Notes: a model not told the origin generated them from the letters alone. A stretch of 64,000 bases of DNA from Streptomyces leeuwenhoekii (GCF_001013905.1 NZ_LN831790.1:4168001-4232000); one strand, 5' to 3'. Numbered from the stretch's first letter, positions 47,581 to 55,865 are shown. A program made the numbers and translations.

Positions 47581-48225
47581 GTGGGGATGGCACGCAAGGG
47601 CACGTCGACAGGCTCGTCCGGTTGTACGGGTACGGGGACTTCCGCATGGACGCCGGAAGCCCTGCGCGCCGAGGTCGCCGCGATGCTCGGCACCGAACTG
47701 ACCGCGGCAGACGACGACACCGACCTGTTCTCGTTGGGACTGCAGTCGATCCAGCTGATGCAGCTCACCAACCGGATCAACCGCGTCGGCGGACGGACAG
47801 GCTTCACTGAGCTGGCCAGGGACCCACGGCTCACCTCCTGGCACCGGCTGCTGAGCAGCCGCACGGAGAAGGAAGGGGAGCGTCCCGGGCCGTCCCCGGC
47901 ACCGTCCCCCGCACCGGGGCCGAAGCCGTTCCCCCTCACGCCGGTCCAGCAGGCGTACTGGATCGGCCGGGGCGACGACCGTCCGCTGGGCGGCGTCGGG
48001 TGCCACGCCTACCTGGAGATCGATGCGGCGGACGTCGACCCCGGCCGCCCTGGCCCGAATCCACAGCGGCCCGGTACCGGGCCGAGGGATACTGGACGGA
48101 CGAGGTACTGGGCCGCCTTCCGGACGACGCGGGCCGGGCCGACCTGCCCGCGGTCGTCACCCCGGACCGCACCCTCACCCACGGTCAGCTCGACCTGGCC
48201 GCCGACCGCTTGGCGTCCGGGCTGA
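47581..48225 (+). CDS. Aryl carrier protein plus truncated cyclization domain (NRPS loading-module remnant)
   Basis: GTG 47581 after GAGAGGA. Residues ~25-95 are an aryl carrier protein with the phosphopantetheine site LGLQSIQLM (S56), matching the N-terminus of HMWP2/PchE-type enzymes. Residues ~117-156 begin a heterocyclization domain (PFPLTPVQQAYWIGRGD, LGGVGCHAYLEI). Homology ends at about residue 156 (position 48046), where the sequence becomes the start of the salicyl-AMP ligase in another frame; the remaining ~58 residues are out of frame. The carrier domain is intact and could still be loaded. Confidence 0.7.
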   Translation: MGMARKGTSTGSSGCTGTGTSAWTPEALRAEVAAMLGTELTAADDDTDLFSLGLQSIQLMQLTNRINRVGGRTGFTELARDPRLTSWHRLLSSRTEKEGERPGPSPAPSPAPGPKPFPLTPVQQAYWIGRGDDRPLGGVGCHAYLEIDAADVDPGRPGPNPQRPGTGPRDTGRTRYWAAFRTTRAGPTCPRSSPRTAPSPTVSSTWPPTAWRPG

Positions 48226-49625
48226 GCCAACGGGGCATCGCCCCCGGGGACCGCATCGTCGTCCAGCTGCCCAACGGTGCCGACATGGTCGTGCTGTGTT
48301 TGGCCCTGTTCCGGCTCGGCGCCCTGCCCGTCTTCGCGCTGCCGGCGCACCGCACCGCGGAGATCACCCATCTCGTGGAGTCCTCCGGGGCGGTTGCCTA
48401 CGTCTGCGCAGACCGGGTCCTGGACTGCGACCACCGGGAGCTGGCCCAGCGGATACTGACCCGCGCCGGCTCGCTCAAGCACGTCCTGGTGGCCGGGGAC
48501 CCCGGCCCGTTCACCGCGCTGGCGGACGCCGACGCCGACCCGGTGTCGCTGCCGCCGCCCGACCCCTCGGACGTGGCGCTGTTCCTGCTGTCCGGAGGCA
48601 CCTCGGGACCGCCCAAGCTCATCCCGCGCACCCACGCCGACTACGCCTACCAGCTCAGGGCCAGCGCGGCGCTCTGCGGGGTCGGGCGGGACAGCCGGTA
48701 CCTGTGCGCGTTGCCCATGGGGCACAACTTCGCTCTGGCCTGCCCCGGCGTGCTCGGCACGCTCCGGGCGGGCGGTACGGCGGTACTCGCACCGGCGCCC
48801 ACCCCCGACCAGTGCTTCCCGCTCATCGAGCGGGCGAGGGTGAGCATCACCTCGCTCGTCCCGCCGCTGGTGCCGCTGTGGCTGGACGCCGCCGAGTGGA
48901 CCGACAGCGACCTGTCGTCCCTGTCCCTGCTGCAGGTGGGGGGCTCCCGGCTCGACCCCGCCACCGCCGCACAGGTGCCGGACCGCCTCCGGTGCACCCT
49001 CCAGCAGGTGTACGGCATGGCCGAAGGCCTGCTCAACTTCACCCGGCCGGATGACCCGGAGGAGGTGATCCTGCACACCCAGGGGCGTCCGCTGTCTCCC
49101 GCCGACGAGGTCCGGGTGATCCGGGAGGACGGTGCGGACGCCGGGCCGGGCGAGGTGGGCGAGCTGTACACCCGCGGCCCGTACACCCTGCGTGGTTACT
49201 ACAGGGCCGCCGAGCAAAACCGGACGAGGTTCACTGCGGACGGCTGGTACCGCAGCGGTGACCTCGTGCGCCGCACGGCCGCGGGCAACCTCGCGGTGGA
49301 GGGCCGGACCAACGACGTGGTCAACCGCGGCGGAGAGAAGGTGCCCTGCCAGGAGGTCGAGGAGCATCTGCTGGCGGACCCACGCGTCACCGCCGCCGCG
49401 GTCGTGGCGCTGCCGCACCCACTGATGGGCGAGCAGACCTGCGCGTGCGTGGTGCTCCGCGACGGAGAGCCGGAGCTGACGCTTCGCCAGGTGCAGAGCG
49501 TCCTGCGAGAGCGCGGGCTCGCCGCGTACAAGGTGCCCGACCGTCTCGTCGTGTTGCAGCGGATGCCTCTCACGGGTGTCGGCAAGATCGACAAGAGGGC
49601 GCTGCGGCACCACCTCGCGGACTGA
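48000..49625 (+). CDS. Salicyl-AMP ligase (DhbE/YbtE/PchD family)
   Basis: 541 aa stand-alone aryl-acid adenylating enzyme, full core: LLSGGTSGPPKLIPRTHADY (A3), YGMAEGLLNFT (A5), RSGDLVRRT (A7), GVGKIDKR (A10 lysine). Two pocket positions known from DhbE, where Ser versus Cys and Val versus Leu separate dihydroxybenzoate from salicylate, read Cys (HNFALACPG) and Leu (GLLNFT), so salicylate is the likely substrate. The natural N-terminus is PPWPESTAARYRAEGYW; the preceding codons from GTG 48000 belong to the truncated cyclization domain in another frame. Would load salicylate onto the aryl carrier of the previous gene. Confidence 0.85.
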   Translation: MPRLPGDRCGGRRPRPPWPESTAARYRAEGYWTDEVLGRLPDDAGRADLPAVVTPDRTLTHGQLDLAADRLASGLSQRGIAPGDRIVVQLPNGADMVVLCLALFRLGALPVFALPAHRTAEITHLVESSGAVAYVCADRVLDCDHRELAQRILTRAGSLKHVLVAGDPGPFTALADADADPVSLPPPDPSDVALFLLSGGTSGPPKLIPRTHADYAYQLRASAALCGVGRDSRYLCALPMGHNFALACPGVLGTLRAGGTAVLAPAPTPDQCFPLIERARVSITSLVPPLVPLWLDAAEWTDSDLSSLSLLQVGGSRLDPATAAQVPDRLRCTLQQVYGMAEGLLNFTRPDDPEEVILHTQGRPLSPADEVRVIREDGADAGPGEVGELYTRGPYTLRGYYRAAEQNRTRFTADGWYRSGDLVRRTAAGNLAVEGRTNDVVNRGGEKVPCQEVEEHLLADPRVTAAAVVALPHPLMGEQTCACVVLRDGEPELTLRQVQSVLRERGLAAYKVPDRLVVLQRMPLTGVGKIDKRALRHHLAD

Positions 49626-49654
49626 CGACACGCCCCTCACGGGGGCCGCGGAAG

Positions 49655-49682
49655 AGGGCTCGGGGCATCCGCTCCGAGCCCT
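49655..49682. terminator. Bidirectional hairpin between ligase and TetR1 genes
   Basis: Arms AGGGCTCGG (49655-49663) and CCGAGCCCT (49674-49682), ten-base loop, between convergent genes. Confidence 0.6.
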
Positions 49683-49705
49683 TCGCCGCGTCCCGGGCCG
49701 ATCGG

Positions 49706-50371
49706 TCAGGTCGTCTGGTCCAGCAGCCCCGCGACGACCGCCTCCAGACCGCGGCGGTGGGTGTCCCGGGTGGTCAGCTCGCTCCAGCGGGCGCCCAGCA
49801 TGGTCAGGAGCGGGAACTCCTCGGGGTCTAGGCCGGTGATCTGGTCGCGGTGCGGCGGCCGATCCAGGTGCGCGTGGCGGCGCTCCCGGTTGAAGCGGAC
49901 GGTGAGTTCACCGGCGGTGTAGTACCAGATGACGCGGTAGGCGTAGACGGCGTCCTCGGGGCTCATCCCGCACTCGATGGCGGCGTCCAGGATGTTCTCG
50001 ACGATCCACATCGCCGAGACGGCGAAGAGGTCGTCGGAGGCGACCACCTCGACGATCCACGGGCAATCCACCAGGATGTCGTGCAGAACCTGGGCGGAGG
50101 CGAGGAGGCGGGCGCGGGGCTCGGCCGGCAGGTCGGGCCGGGGAAACTTCGCGGCGTGCTCCTCGAGGAGCAGCAGCAACAGCTCGTCCTTGTCCCGCAC
50201 ATAGTGGTACAAGGCCATGGGCGTGCTGGACATCTCCTTGGCGAGCCGACGCATGGAGAGGTTCTCCGCGCCCTCTTCGTCCAGAATGCGCTGTGCGGCG
50301 GACAGGATCGCCTCGCGCGCCAACCGGGGCGGGCGGCCGGTCCTGCCGGCGCGGGGGGTTCGGGGCTGCAT
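49706..50371 (-). CDS. TetR/AcrR-family regulator, paralogue 1
   Basis: 221 aa. TetR DNA-binding helices: ENLSMRRLAKEMSSTPMALYHYV. Ligand domain ends with DTHRRGLEAVVAG. Its closest relative in this window is the second TetR gene (shared STPMALYH-like recognition helix and DTHR..GL end), indicating duplication. Start ATG 50371. Likely a repressor of the neighbouring transporter/biosynthetic genes; the inducer is unknown. A TACGTCGTA-type repeat lies upstream. Confidence 0.82.
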   Translation of the reverse strand: MQPRTPRAGRTGRPPRLAREAILSAAQRILDEEGAENLSMRRLAKEMSSTPMALYHYVRDKDELLLLLLEEHAAKFPRPDLPAEPRARLLASAQVLHDILVDCPWIVEVVASDDLFAVSAMWIVENILDAAIECGMSPEDAVYAYRVIWYYTAGELTVRFNRERRHAHLDRPPHRDQITGLDPEEFPLLTMLGARWSELTTRDTHRRGLEAVVAGLLDQTT

Positions 50372-50416
50372 CCGTCCATCTTCCGCCACTTCCCGGCCCG
50401 GGCCTATGGGGGATTC

Positions 50417-50427
50417 GTACGTCGTAC
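50417..50427. promoter_or_regulatory. Imperfect palindrome upstream of TetR1 (operator candidate)
   Basis: GTACG-T-CGTAC, five-base arms around T, 46 bases before the TetR1 start. Resembles the TACGCGTA sites of the island. Confidence 0.4.
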
Positions 50428-50556
50428 ACGGGAACGCCACGGCGTCCGGCGCGCCGTCGTCGTTGTCGCCCCGCCCGGCCCACTCACTGTCCCGTACGCG
50501 TCTGGGCGAATTCTGGATCTCTTCCGGGCCGGCCCCGGAAGGCGGCGGCCCGCCCG

Positions 50557-51270
50557 TCAGACGGGTCCGGCGGCGGCCGGCGCACCGCCCGCGTCGAGGG
50601 TGCGGAAGAAGCCGTCGAGGAGCGCCTGCAGCCCGGCCCGGTGCGTGTCGCGTGAGGTGAGCGCGGGCCAGCGGTCCGCCAGGGCGCACAGCCGGGGATG
50701 GGTCTGCGGCTGCAGCGTGGCCAGTGCCCGCGCCCGGTACGGGGGGCGGTCGCGGTGGGCCGCCAGGTGCCGCTCCCGGGTGAGGCGGATCAGCAGCTCG
50801 CCTCCGGTGTAGTGGGCGACGGCCCGGTAGAGGCCGACGGCCTCCTCCACCGCGAAACCGCAGGCGAGTGCCGCCTCCAGGACCGCTTCGATGACCCACA
50901 GGCAGGAGGCGGTCATCAAGTCGTCGGAGGTCAGGATCTCGCCCAGGAACGGGCAGTCGGCCAGCACGTCGTGGAGCAGCTGGGCCGCGGCCGTCAGCCG
51001 CTCGCGGGGATCCTCGGGCAGCGACGGCCGGGGCAGGTTCCGGGCCTTGGTCTCCAGCAGCAGCCGAAGGAGCTGGTCCCGGTCGCGTACGTGGTGGTAG
51101 AGCGCCATCGGCGTGATGGACAGCTCCCGGGCCAAGCGCCGCATCGACAGGCTGCCGTCGCCCTCCGCGTCGATGATCCGCTGGGCCGCCTCGATGATCG
51201 CCTCCTGGGACAGCTGGGAGGGCCGCCCCATCCTCTTCCGGCCCGTGGTGCCCGCTTCGCTCGACCGCAT
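50557..51270 (-). CDS. TetR/AcrR-family regulator, paralogue 2
   Basis: 237 aa. SLSMRRLARELSITPMALYHHV recognition region. Divergent from the DHA2 efflux gene, the classic arrangement for a TetR repressor and its pump. ATG 51270 (GGAAGGTGGGG upstream) was chosen over ATG 51327 and ATG 51231. Confidence 0.83.
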   Translation of the reverse strand: MRSSEAGTTGRKRMGRPSQLSQEAIIEAAQRIIDAEGDGSLSMRRLARELSITPMALYHHVRDRDQLLRLLLETKARNLPRPSLPEDPRERLTAAAQLLHDVLADCPFLGEILTSDDLMTASCLWVIEAVLEAALACGFAVEEAVGLYRAVAHYTGGELLIRLTRERHLAAHRDRPPYRARALATLQPQTHPRLCALADRWPALTSRDTHRAGLQALLDGFFRTLDAGGAPAAAGPV

Positions 51271-51362
51271 CAGTCCCCACCTTCCGCATGTGCCGTCCGG
51301 GCCGGAGCGGATGACCTCCGACAGCACCGGGTGACAACGGATCGGTCCCGGGCTAGAGTTAT

Positions 51363-51374
51363 CGTACGCGTACG
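51363..51374. promoter_or_regulatory. 12-bp palindrome in the TetR2/DHA2 intergenic region (operator candidate)
   Basis: CGTACGCGTACG, perfect palindrome with TACGCGTA core, 31 bases before the pump start and between the divergent genes. Shares its core with the site at 43886. Confidence 0.6.
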
Positions 51375-51404
51375 TAATACGGGTAAGAAAACTCTGGAGG
51401 GCGG

Positions 51405-52940
51405 ATGTCCGGTACGGCCTCGAACAGGGGGCAGGCGTTAGTCGCAGTCGCCCTCGCCCAGTTCATGGTCACCCTCGACATGACAGTCGTGAACGTCGCG
51501 CTGCCCGACATGGAAAGCGGCCTCGGTTTCGACCCTGCCCAGCTGCCGTGGGTGGTCAACATCTACGCACTGTTCTTCGGCGGCTTCCTGCTGCTCGGCG
51601 GCCGGGCGGCGGACCTGTACGGCCAGCGGCGGATCCTGCTGTCCGGGACCTGGGCCTTCGCCCTCGCCTCGCTCGCGGGCGGTCTGGCCCAGGAGCCGTG
51701 GCAGATGATCGCCGCCCGCGCGGTGCAGGGGGTGGGCGCAGCGGTGATGGCACCGGCCGCGCTGGCGGTTCTCACCCTCACCCAGCGCGAGGGCGAGGAG
51801 CGCACCCGGGCCCTCGGTGTGTACGCCGCGGTCGCTGCGGTCGGCGGTGGCGCGGGCGTACTGGTCGGCGGCCTGCTCACCGAGTACGCCGGCTGGCGCT
51901 GGGTGATGCTGGTGAATCTGCCGATGGCGCTCGCGGTGCTCCTCCTGGCCCTGCGCAGCGTCCCAGCCGGCACCTTCGGCAACGGCCGGGGCCGGCTCGA
52001 CGTCATCGGCGCCGTCCTCGCCACGGGCGGCGTGGGGTTGCTGATCCTCGGCATGGTGCGCACCGACCAGCTGTCCTGGACGTCGCCGACGACGATCCTC
52101 ACGCTGGCCGTCGCCGTGGTCCTGCTCGTCGCCTTCGTCCTGTGGGAGAAGTACGGCCCGATGACGGACCCGTTGATCCGACTGTCCCTGCTGACCCGGC
52201 GCAATGTCGCCGGCGCCAATCTGTACATGGCCCTGCTGGCGGCCGGGCAGCTCGCGGTGTTCTACTTCCTGTCGCTGTACCTGCAACGGATCCTGAAGCT
52301 CGGGCCGGCCGAGGCGGGCGCCGCCTTCCTGCCCCTGTGCGTGATCGCGATGATCGCGATCCAGGTCACCACCCGTGTCCTGCGCAGGCAGTTGGTCGGC
52401 ACCAAGACCCTGCTCGTGCCGGCCGGCCTGATCGCCGCGGCGGGATTCGCCTGGTGCGGCATGGCCGACGCCTCCGGCAGCTACCTGGGAGACGTACTGC
52501 TGCCGTCCGTGCTGGCCGGCCTCGGGGTGGGCATCGCCTTCGTCCCGGTGACGGCAGCGGCGACCGTCGGACTCCCGCCGCAGGAGGCCGGCACGGCCTC
52601 GGCCCTGCTGAACGCCTCGCGGCAGGTCGGCAGCGCCCTCGGCCTCGCGGTGCTGGTGACCGTGGCGACCACGCGCACCGACCACCGCCTGGCCGCGGGC
52701 GTCTCCCCCGACACGGCCGCGGTCGAGGGCTACTCCCTCGGGTTCGTGCTGGCGGGAGGGTTCTTGCTGCTGGCCGTCCTGGTGGCGGCCTTCGTACTCC
52801 CGCGCCGTCCCCGGCCCGTCGCCGGGCAGACGCCGACCGCACAGCAGCCCGGTACCGGGGCCCCTGCCACGATCGACGGCACCGGGTCGGGCGGCACGAC
52901 ATCGGACATCACCGCGGGCCGGATGACGCCGAAGTCGTGA
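51405..52940 (+). CDS. DHA2-family (14-TMS) MFS drug efflux transporter
   Basis: 511 aa EmrB/QacA-like proton antiporter. Helix 1 motif LDMTVVNVALPDM, loop 2-3 GGRAADLYGQRRIL, and a long late loop. Contains a TTA leucine codon (51438-51440, residue 12), a bldA-dependence signal. ATG 51405 with GGAGGG upstream. Divergent from TetR2, closed by strong hairpins. Likely exports the product, or protects the producer. Confidence 0.88.
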   Translation: MSGTASNRGQALVAVALAQFMVTLDMTVVNVALPDMESGLGFDPAQLPWVVNIYALFFGGFLLLGGRAADLYGQRRILLSGTWAFALASLAGGLAQEPWQMIAARAVQGVGAAVMAPAALAVLTLTQREGEERTRALGVYAAVAAVGGGAGVLVGGLLTEYAGWRWVMLVNLPMALAVLLLALRSVPAGTFGNGRGRLDVIGAVLATGGVGLLILGMVRTDQLSWTSPTTILTLAVAVVLLVAFVLWEKYGPMTDPLIRLSLLTRRNVAGANLYMALLAAGQLAVFYFLSLYLQRILKLGPAEAGAAFLPLCVIAMIAIQVTTRVLRRQLVGTKTLLVPAGLIAAAGFAWCGMADASGSYLGDVLLPSVLAGLGVGIAFVPVTAAATVGLPPQEAGTASALLNASRQVGSALGLAVLVTVATTRTDHRLAAGVSPDTAAVEGYSLGFVLAGGFLLLAVLVAAFVLPRRPRPVAGQTPTAQQPGTGAPATIDGTGSGGTTSDITAGRMTPKS

Positions 52941-52987
52941 ACGGAACTCGACTCCATGCGCACCGAAGGGGCGACGGAGTCGACGAG

Positions 52988-53032
52988 CGCGGCGGCGGAG
53001 GCTTCCATCCCCCGTCGGCCTCCGCCGCCGCG
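52988..53032 (+). terminator. Strong hairpin after DHA2 pump
   Basis: Fifteen-base perfect arms (52988-53002, 53018-53032) with a fifteen-base loop. Confidence 0.75.
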
Positions 53033-53067
53033 TGTTCTCCCTGTGCACGCAATGATATTCGGCCAAG

Positions 53068-53120
53068 CGGAGGGCGGGAGGTTCAGCGGAAACTGATTAA
53101 CGGGTATTTCCCGCCCTCCG
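53068..53120. terminator. Hairpin between convergent pump and halogenase-like genes
   Basis: CGGAGGGCGGGA (53068-53079) and its exact complement (53109-53120), 29-base loop, ending two bases from the halogenase stop. May terminate the reverse-strand gene. Confidence 0.55.
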
Positions 53121-53122
53121 AT

Positions 53123-54175
53123 TCAGGCCGCACCGACATGCTGAAACCGGTCCAGCGCCTTCTCCTCGATCTGCGGGTTCTCAACGATGCGGTCGAGAAT
53201 CTTGGCCAGGGTGCTGCCGGCGAGCGTGGCCAGTGCGACCCCGGTGGAGAACAGCGGGTCGACGAAGGCGGCGGAGTCCCCGACCAGCACCCAGCCGTCG
53301 CCGTAGAAACGGTTGCTGTGGTACGACCAGTCACGCGCCGTGCGAAAACCGGCGGACTGCCGGGCGCCGGCGAGCATCTTCGCCAGCTTCGTGGTGCGCT
53401 GCCGCTCGGCGTGGAACAGGTCCTCCAGTGACTGGCCGTTCTCACCGGCGGTGGTCGAGCGCGTCACATAGCCGACGCTGATCGTGCCCTTGTCGATGGG
53501 GATGGCCCAGAACCAGCCGCCGTCCAGACCCTCGATGAGGATGTTGGTGTACTCGTCCCCGGGCAGCCGCTCGCAGTTGTCGAAATACGTCCACACCGCG
53601 ACGTTGCGCAGTTCCTCGTGCCACTCCACGTCGGTGAGCCGGCGTCCGAGCACACGGGCCTGTCCCGAGGCGTCGACGACCAGCCGCGCCCGCACCTCAT
53701 GCAGCCCGTCAAGGCCGCGCAGGGCGAAGCGCACGCCGGTGACCCGGCCGTCCACCAGGACGGGCTCCTTGACGGTGGCATCCTCGATCACGAAGGCGCC
53801 GAGCTCCCTGGCCCGGTCCAGGATCAGCGCGTCCAGGTCGGCCCGCCGGGTGTGGAAGGCGTACTCGTGCGCGCCGCCCTCAATGAACGAGAAATTCCAC
53901 GGCACCTGCTTGTTTCCCCAGACGAGGGTGCCGCCGTACTTCCGCTCGAATCCGCGCGCATCCATGCGCTCGGTTATTCCCATTTCCTGCATGGGGCGCA
54001 TGAAGGCCGGAATGAGGGATTCTCCGACGTGATAGCGGGGGAAACGCTCACGGTCCAGAACGAGAACACGGCGACCGCGCTGCGCGAGAAGCCCGGCGGT
54101 GGTCGCTCCGGCTGGTCCACCGCCGATGACGATCACGTCGTATTCATCAGGGACCCCGAAAAGAGCGGACGACAT
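53123..54175 (-). CDS. Flavin-dependent halogenase-like protein, short
   Basis: 350 aa. FAD motif IGGGPAGATTAG, HVGESL (GES), FERKYG containing lysine K79 at the catalytic-lysine position of halogenases, and WFWAIP fitting the diagnostic WxWxIP. Related PltA/phenolic halogenases are about 450-530 aa; here the sequence ends soon after DGWVLVGDSAAFVDP, with LDRFQHVGAA at the stop, so the C-terminal domain is missing. It could be a truncated pseudogene or an unusually short relative. A chlorinated salicyl-thiazoline product would fit, as inference. ATG 54175 after GGGAGG. Confidence 0.65.
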   Translation of the reverse strand: MSSALFGVPDEYDVIVIGGGPAGATTAGLLAQRGRRVLVLDRERFPRYHVGESLIPAFMRPMQEMGITERMDARGFERKYGGTLVWGNKQVPWNFSFIEGGAHEYAFHTRRADLDALILDRARELGAFVIEDATVKEPVLVDGRVTGVRFALRGLDGLHEVRARLVVDASGQARVLGRRLTDVEWHEELRNVAVWTYFDNCERLPGDEYTNILIEGLDGGWFWAIPIDKGTISVGYVTRSTTAGENGQSLEDLFHAERQRTTKLAKMLAGARQSAGFRTARDWSYHSNRFYGDGWVLVGDSAAFVDPLFSTGVALATLAGSTLAKILDRIVENPQIEEKALDRFQHVGAA

Positions 54176-54582
54176 TCTGGACCTCCCTAGTGGCTGTGTG
54201 GTCACGTTCGGAAGCCGGAAAACCCCTGCATCGCTGTCCGACCGGAACGCGCGGCCAGTTTGCAGGACCCCTTCTGTAAGGGCTCTGCACGTTGTCTGGA
54301 CCCTTCCTGGGCACACAGCTCGCGAGCACTGGAAAGTGCGCCTCGCGCGCATCGGTCCTGCGGCCGTCCAGGCAGGGTGGTGACGTAGGAACGGCCCACA
54401 ACCCGGCCTCCAGTTCCTCCTCTGCATGGCCTTGTTCTCGCCCTGGGCAGAGACGGGCGCGATCCGACTGGCTACTGCCACCGGACGAAGCCATCGGCAG
54501 GGAACTCACCCCTCCGTCAGCACGGGTCGAGACGATCTCGATGGCTGCATGGACATCGCTGTTCCTCCGTGATGTGGTCCCG

Positions 54583-54893
54583 TCACTCAAGTCGGACCAC
54601 CCCGCCGGGCAGCCGGCCCTCCCAGTAGCCGTCGATGAGAAGGGGCAGGATCTCAGGTCCACGGCGACGCAGCTGTCCCGCAGTCCGGCCGTACTCCACC
54701 AGTGGGCGCCGGGGTCCATCAGGGCGGGCTCGTACATCCTGCGGCCGGTCGGCAGTCGCGGTGCTGCCAGGATGATGTACTCCGCGCTCACCCGAGAGGC
54801 GCCAGCCGGGAGATGTCCGATCACGGCGCCGACACGGAGCGCCGGGATCCTTCGTTCCCGGCGCAGACATCGCACCGCGGTGCAGGCGGACAT
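54583..54893 (-). pseudogene. Possible frameshifted gene remnant, unrecognised
   Basis: Two adjoining reverse-strand segments look coding: SAEYIILAAPRLPTGRRMYE then, in a shifted frame from about 54655, LLIDGYWEGRLPGGVVRLE with a stop at 54583. Together they suggest a short protein broken by a frameshift. I do not recognise the family. Confidence 0.3.
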
Positions 54894-55409
54894 GGTCGCG
54901 CTTCCGCGCGATGGGGTGAGAGGGCTCGACAGAGGCAACGCGCCGGAGGCTGAAGGTGACCTGCCGTCAGGTGGTGCTTTGGCCGGGCTCGGTGGTTGCA
55001 GGCGTATGTCGTCGAGTGCTTACCGGGCTTCCTCCGCCGACGGTTCGAGGTGCGCTGGGGTCCATACAACCTCCGGCAGGTGTGGTTGCGCTCCGGGGAT
55101 GACGAATGGCTCGCCGTCACCCGCGCCCTTGACCACGGCGGCGGCCCGTTGCCCGTCGGCTCCACCGACCCCGACGTCGTCCCAACCCCTGATCACCGCC
55201 TTCTCCGTCGACAAGCCAGCCATCGCCCGGACAGGTAGGAGTCGAAGCCCTTCAGCACATCGACGACCGGCCACGCCGCCGTCCGACCCGGCGCCGCAGG
55301 GCCAAGCCGACCGGCAGCTGGACCCCCAGGACCGCTTCACCCAGCCCTGAGATATTCATCACAGATGGTGCCCAGCCAGAGCGGCCCAACCAAAGATCCA
55401 CAACGCGAA

Positions 55410-55653
55410 GCGGGCCGCCGAAGACCACCCAGGGTCTTTCGTTGGATCAGGCCGGATCAGGGAGCGGGGCCTGGTGCCGTGCATCACAAGGCGGAGGAGG
55501 GCGCCATGGCGAGCCATGGCAACCGACGACAACGCGGCGGTGGGGGTCCCTCCCGCGCGAGCGAAGCCGAGCGTGGGGGAAGGGTGCCAGGCCCCGCGAG
55601 CCCGGCCTGATCCAAACGAGAGGCCCTAGACCACCTAGCCCTCGGCGGCCCGC
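55410..55653. mobile_element. MITE-like element with long imperfect terminal inverted repeats
   Basis: Left end (55410-55455: GCGGGCCGCCGA ... GGATCAGGCCGG) and right end (55602-55653) are imperfect inverted copies of about 46-52 bp, enclosing ~150 bp with no transposase. Fits a non-autonomous element mobilised by a Streptomyces IS. Confidence 0.55.
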
Positions 55654-55707
55654 CCACGCATGCCTCGTAGACAAGCGTCACAGCATGAATAAGCACAGGG
55701 AAAGAGG

Positions 55708-55741
55708 AATGGGCGACATCGTCATCACGATGCCGCCCATT
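55708..55741 (-). terminator. Distal hairpin after tRNA-Leu
   Basis: AATGGGCG/CGCCCATT outer arms with an inner ATCGT/ACGAT stem, downstream of the tRNA on the reverse strand. Confidence 0.5.
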
Positions 55742-55756
55742 CCATCGGTGCAGCTA

Positions 55757-55776
55757 GAGCACCTTCGTCGGTGCTC
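55757..55776 (-). terminator. Hairpin just after tRNA-Leu
   Basis: GAGCACC/GGTGCTC around a six-base loop, five bases from the tRNA 3' end. Confidence 0.5.
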
Positions 55777-55781
55777 CTCTG

Positions 55782-55865
55782 TGCGCGAGGGGGGAGTTGA
55801 ACCCCCACGCCCTTGCGGGCACTGGAACCTGAATCCAGCGCGTCTGCCTATTCCGCCACCCGCGC
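55782..55865 (-). tRNA. tRNA-Leu (anticodon CAG)
   Basis: 84 nt, reverse strand. Acceptor stem GCGCGGG pairs with CTCGCGC (one G-U), variable arm as usual for Leu, anticodon stem CTGGA/TCCAG around loop TTCAGGT with anticodon CAG. CCA is not encoded. No second copy of its 3' end was found by eye near the left edge of the island. Confidence 0.9.

Larger units (their letters stand above)
54176..55781. other. Gene-poor scar between the island and tRNA-Leu
   Basis: About 1.6 kb with no intact gene. It contains a possible frameshifted relic on the reverse strand (54583-54893), a MITE-like element (55410-55653), and hairpins near the tRNA (55708-55776). Codon bias over the remainder is weak on all frames. 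Confidence 0.55.

Noticed and set aside
54292..55350. 352-aa forward open frame in the scar region
   Set aside because: Low complexity, no domain, no start signal; overlaps the relic on the other strand.
55708..55776. Hairpins next to tRNA-Leu as integron or att sites
   Set aside because: Positions and strand fit transcription terminators of the tRNA; no integrase nearby.
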